NCBI RefSeq assembly: GCF_000156655.1
Contig: NZ_DS996846.1
Location: forward strand, 89,884-153,883
Length of the DNA stretch: 64,000 bases
Direction: 5' to 3'
Source: Holdemanella biformis DSM 3989
GTDB lineage: Bacteria > Bacillota_I > Bacilli_A > Erysipelotrichales > Erysipelotrichaceae
Shown here: positions 63,414 to 64,000 of the stretch, piece after piece
Position numbering within the stretch: position 1 is the first letter of the stretch
Layout: each line of letters starts with the position of its first letter
Program-made: the position numbers and the translations under genes
The notes under the pieces: model-generated
Seen by the model: only the letters and a program-made list of their open reading frames with translations
Told to the model about the DNA's origin: nothing
The model's database searches: none

Positions 63414-64000
63414 TTATTCAGCAGCTTTTGCTTCTTCAGCTTTAGCAGCTGGTTTTACGTCTTCACCTTTTTTGTTGAAAGGACGACGATTTTTACGTTC
63501 GAAGTTACGTTTTCTACGTTCTTCATTTCTTTGACGACGACGGCGTTCGTTTTCAGCGATTTGTGCTTCAACATTTTTGATTACGTCTTCCATAGTTACA
63601 TCATCTTCAGTTTCATCTAAGTAAGCCATTTCTAAAAGACCACCCTTAGCATCAACGATAGCATCAGCTAAGATTGTTGTAACTAATTTAATTGAGCGAA
63701 CTGCATCATCATTAGAAGCGATTGCGAAATCAGCATCTTCTGGATCACAGTTTGTATCTAACATAGCGAATACAGGGATTCCTAATTTTTTAGCTTCAGC
63801 GATAGCATTGTGTTCTTCTTTTGGATCGATAACAACTAATGCATCTGGAAGTTTCTTCATTTCTTTGATTCCACCTAAAGAACCTTCCAATTTAGCTTTT
63901 TCTTTACGTAAGTTAGCTTGTTCTTTCTTAGTATAAACTTCGATTTTTCCGCTAGCTTCCATTTCTTCGATTTCAACTAAACGTTTGATACGTTTTTGGA
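63414..64000 (-). CDS. rpsB: Ribosomal protein S2 (C-terminal part; cut by the window edge)
   Basis: The frame stays open to the right edge (KRIKRLVEIEEMEASG precedes the internal Met at 63962), so the gene begins outside the window. Conserved S2 segments are LGGIKEMKKLPDALVVIDPKEE, LDTNCDPEDADFAIASNDDA and SIKLVTTILADAI. Beyond the usual end there is an extension of about 50 residues, first Arg-rich (RRRRQRNEERRKRNFERKNR) and then Ala/Glu-rich, which may contact rRNA or the S1-like platform. Confidence 0.95.
   Translation of the reverse strand, partial: QKRIKRLVEIEEMEASGKIEVYTKKEQANLRKEKAKLEGSLGGIKEMKKLPDALVVIDPKEEHNAIAEAKKLGIPVFAMLDTNCDPEDADFAIASNDDAVRSIKLVTTILADAIVDAKGGLLEMAYLDETEDDVTMEDVIKNVEAQIAENERRRRQRNEERRKRNFERKNRRPFNKKGEDVKPAAKAEEAKAAE

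Noticed and set aside
1-64000. tRNA, rRNA or replication origin
   Set aside because: No cloverleaf ending in CCA-type acceptor stems, rRNA-like conserved segments or DnaA-box cluster was noticed by eye; a covariance search would be decisive.

Overview
The window is A+T-rich DNA from a low-GC, anaerobic, Gram-positive (Firmicutes-type) bacterium, most likely an Erysipelotrichia-like gut or oral commensal. Supporting signs are strong AGGAGG ribosome-binding sites, U-tailed terminators, a cre/CcpA-type site, LPXTG pili with a class C sortase, a glycyl-radical enzyme with its activase, and the conserved block rpsB-tsf-pyrH-frr-uppS-cdsA-rseP beside smc-ftsY-ylxM. The species call is inference; no rRNA or tRNA gene was found.

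Layout. 1-5.7 kb: a leader peptide with 7 Met in 13 residues followed by a terminator (attenuator of a gene beyond the left edge), a LysR regulator, an M20 amidohydrolase, a polar amino-acid ABC transporter and an AEC permease. 5.9-12 kb: an operon of glycyl-radical enzyme, activase, DeoR regulator and NanE-type epimerase, divergent from fucO, with phased CAT decamers and a cre site between them. 12.5-14 kb: a secreted BspA-like (DUF285) repeat protein. 14.4-26.9 kb: a sortase-assembled pilus operon (2604-residue adhesin, major pilin, class C sortase, minor pilin) whose first gene fuses an Rrf2 Fe-S-type DNA-binding domain to an HD-GYP domain. Just upstream, 27.1-28.8 kb holds a PucR-type regulator interrupted at a G8 tract, probably phase-variable and here OFF.

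28.9-31.2 kb: a lipoprotein, a candidate ncRNA with tandem structured repeats, exodeoxyribonuclease III and dispersed intergenic repeats. 31.3-42.3 kb: a mobile element with a divergent serine-recombinase-like protein facing three consecutive tyrosine recombinases, a coiled-coil protein and a 13-repeat zinc-ribbon protein. This recalls Tn554/recombinase-in-trio elements with extra proteins. A group II intron with a wrecked reverse transcriptase lies antisense exactly behind the zinc-ribbon stop codon.

42.5-46.2 kb: a secreted NlpC/P60-like protein, then a BlaI/BlaR1-like pair divergent from two small paralogous secreted proteins, with twin dyads over both promoters. 46.2-47.7 kb: metK under a SAM-I riboswitch with a readable terminator/antiterminator. 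47.7-64 kb: housekeeping genes (LUD protein, dnaE, nrnA-like, ackA, ylxM, ftsY, smc, a hemolysin III-like protein, rseP, cdsA, uppS, frr, pyrH, tsf and partial rpsB).

The strongest candidates for undescribed biology are the recombinase-trio/zinc-ribbon element, the pilus locus combining a phase-variable PucR protein with an Rrf2-HD-GYP fusion, the GRE-NanE-FucO cluster, the tandem-repeat ncRNA and the BlaRI-like pair controlling small secreted proteins.
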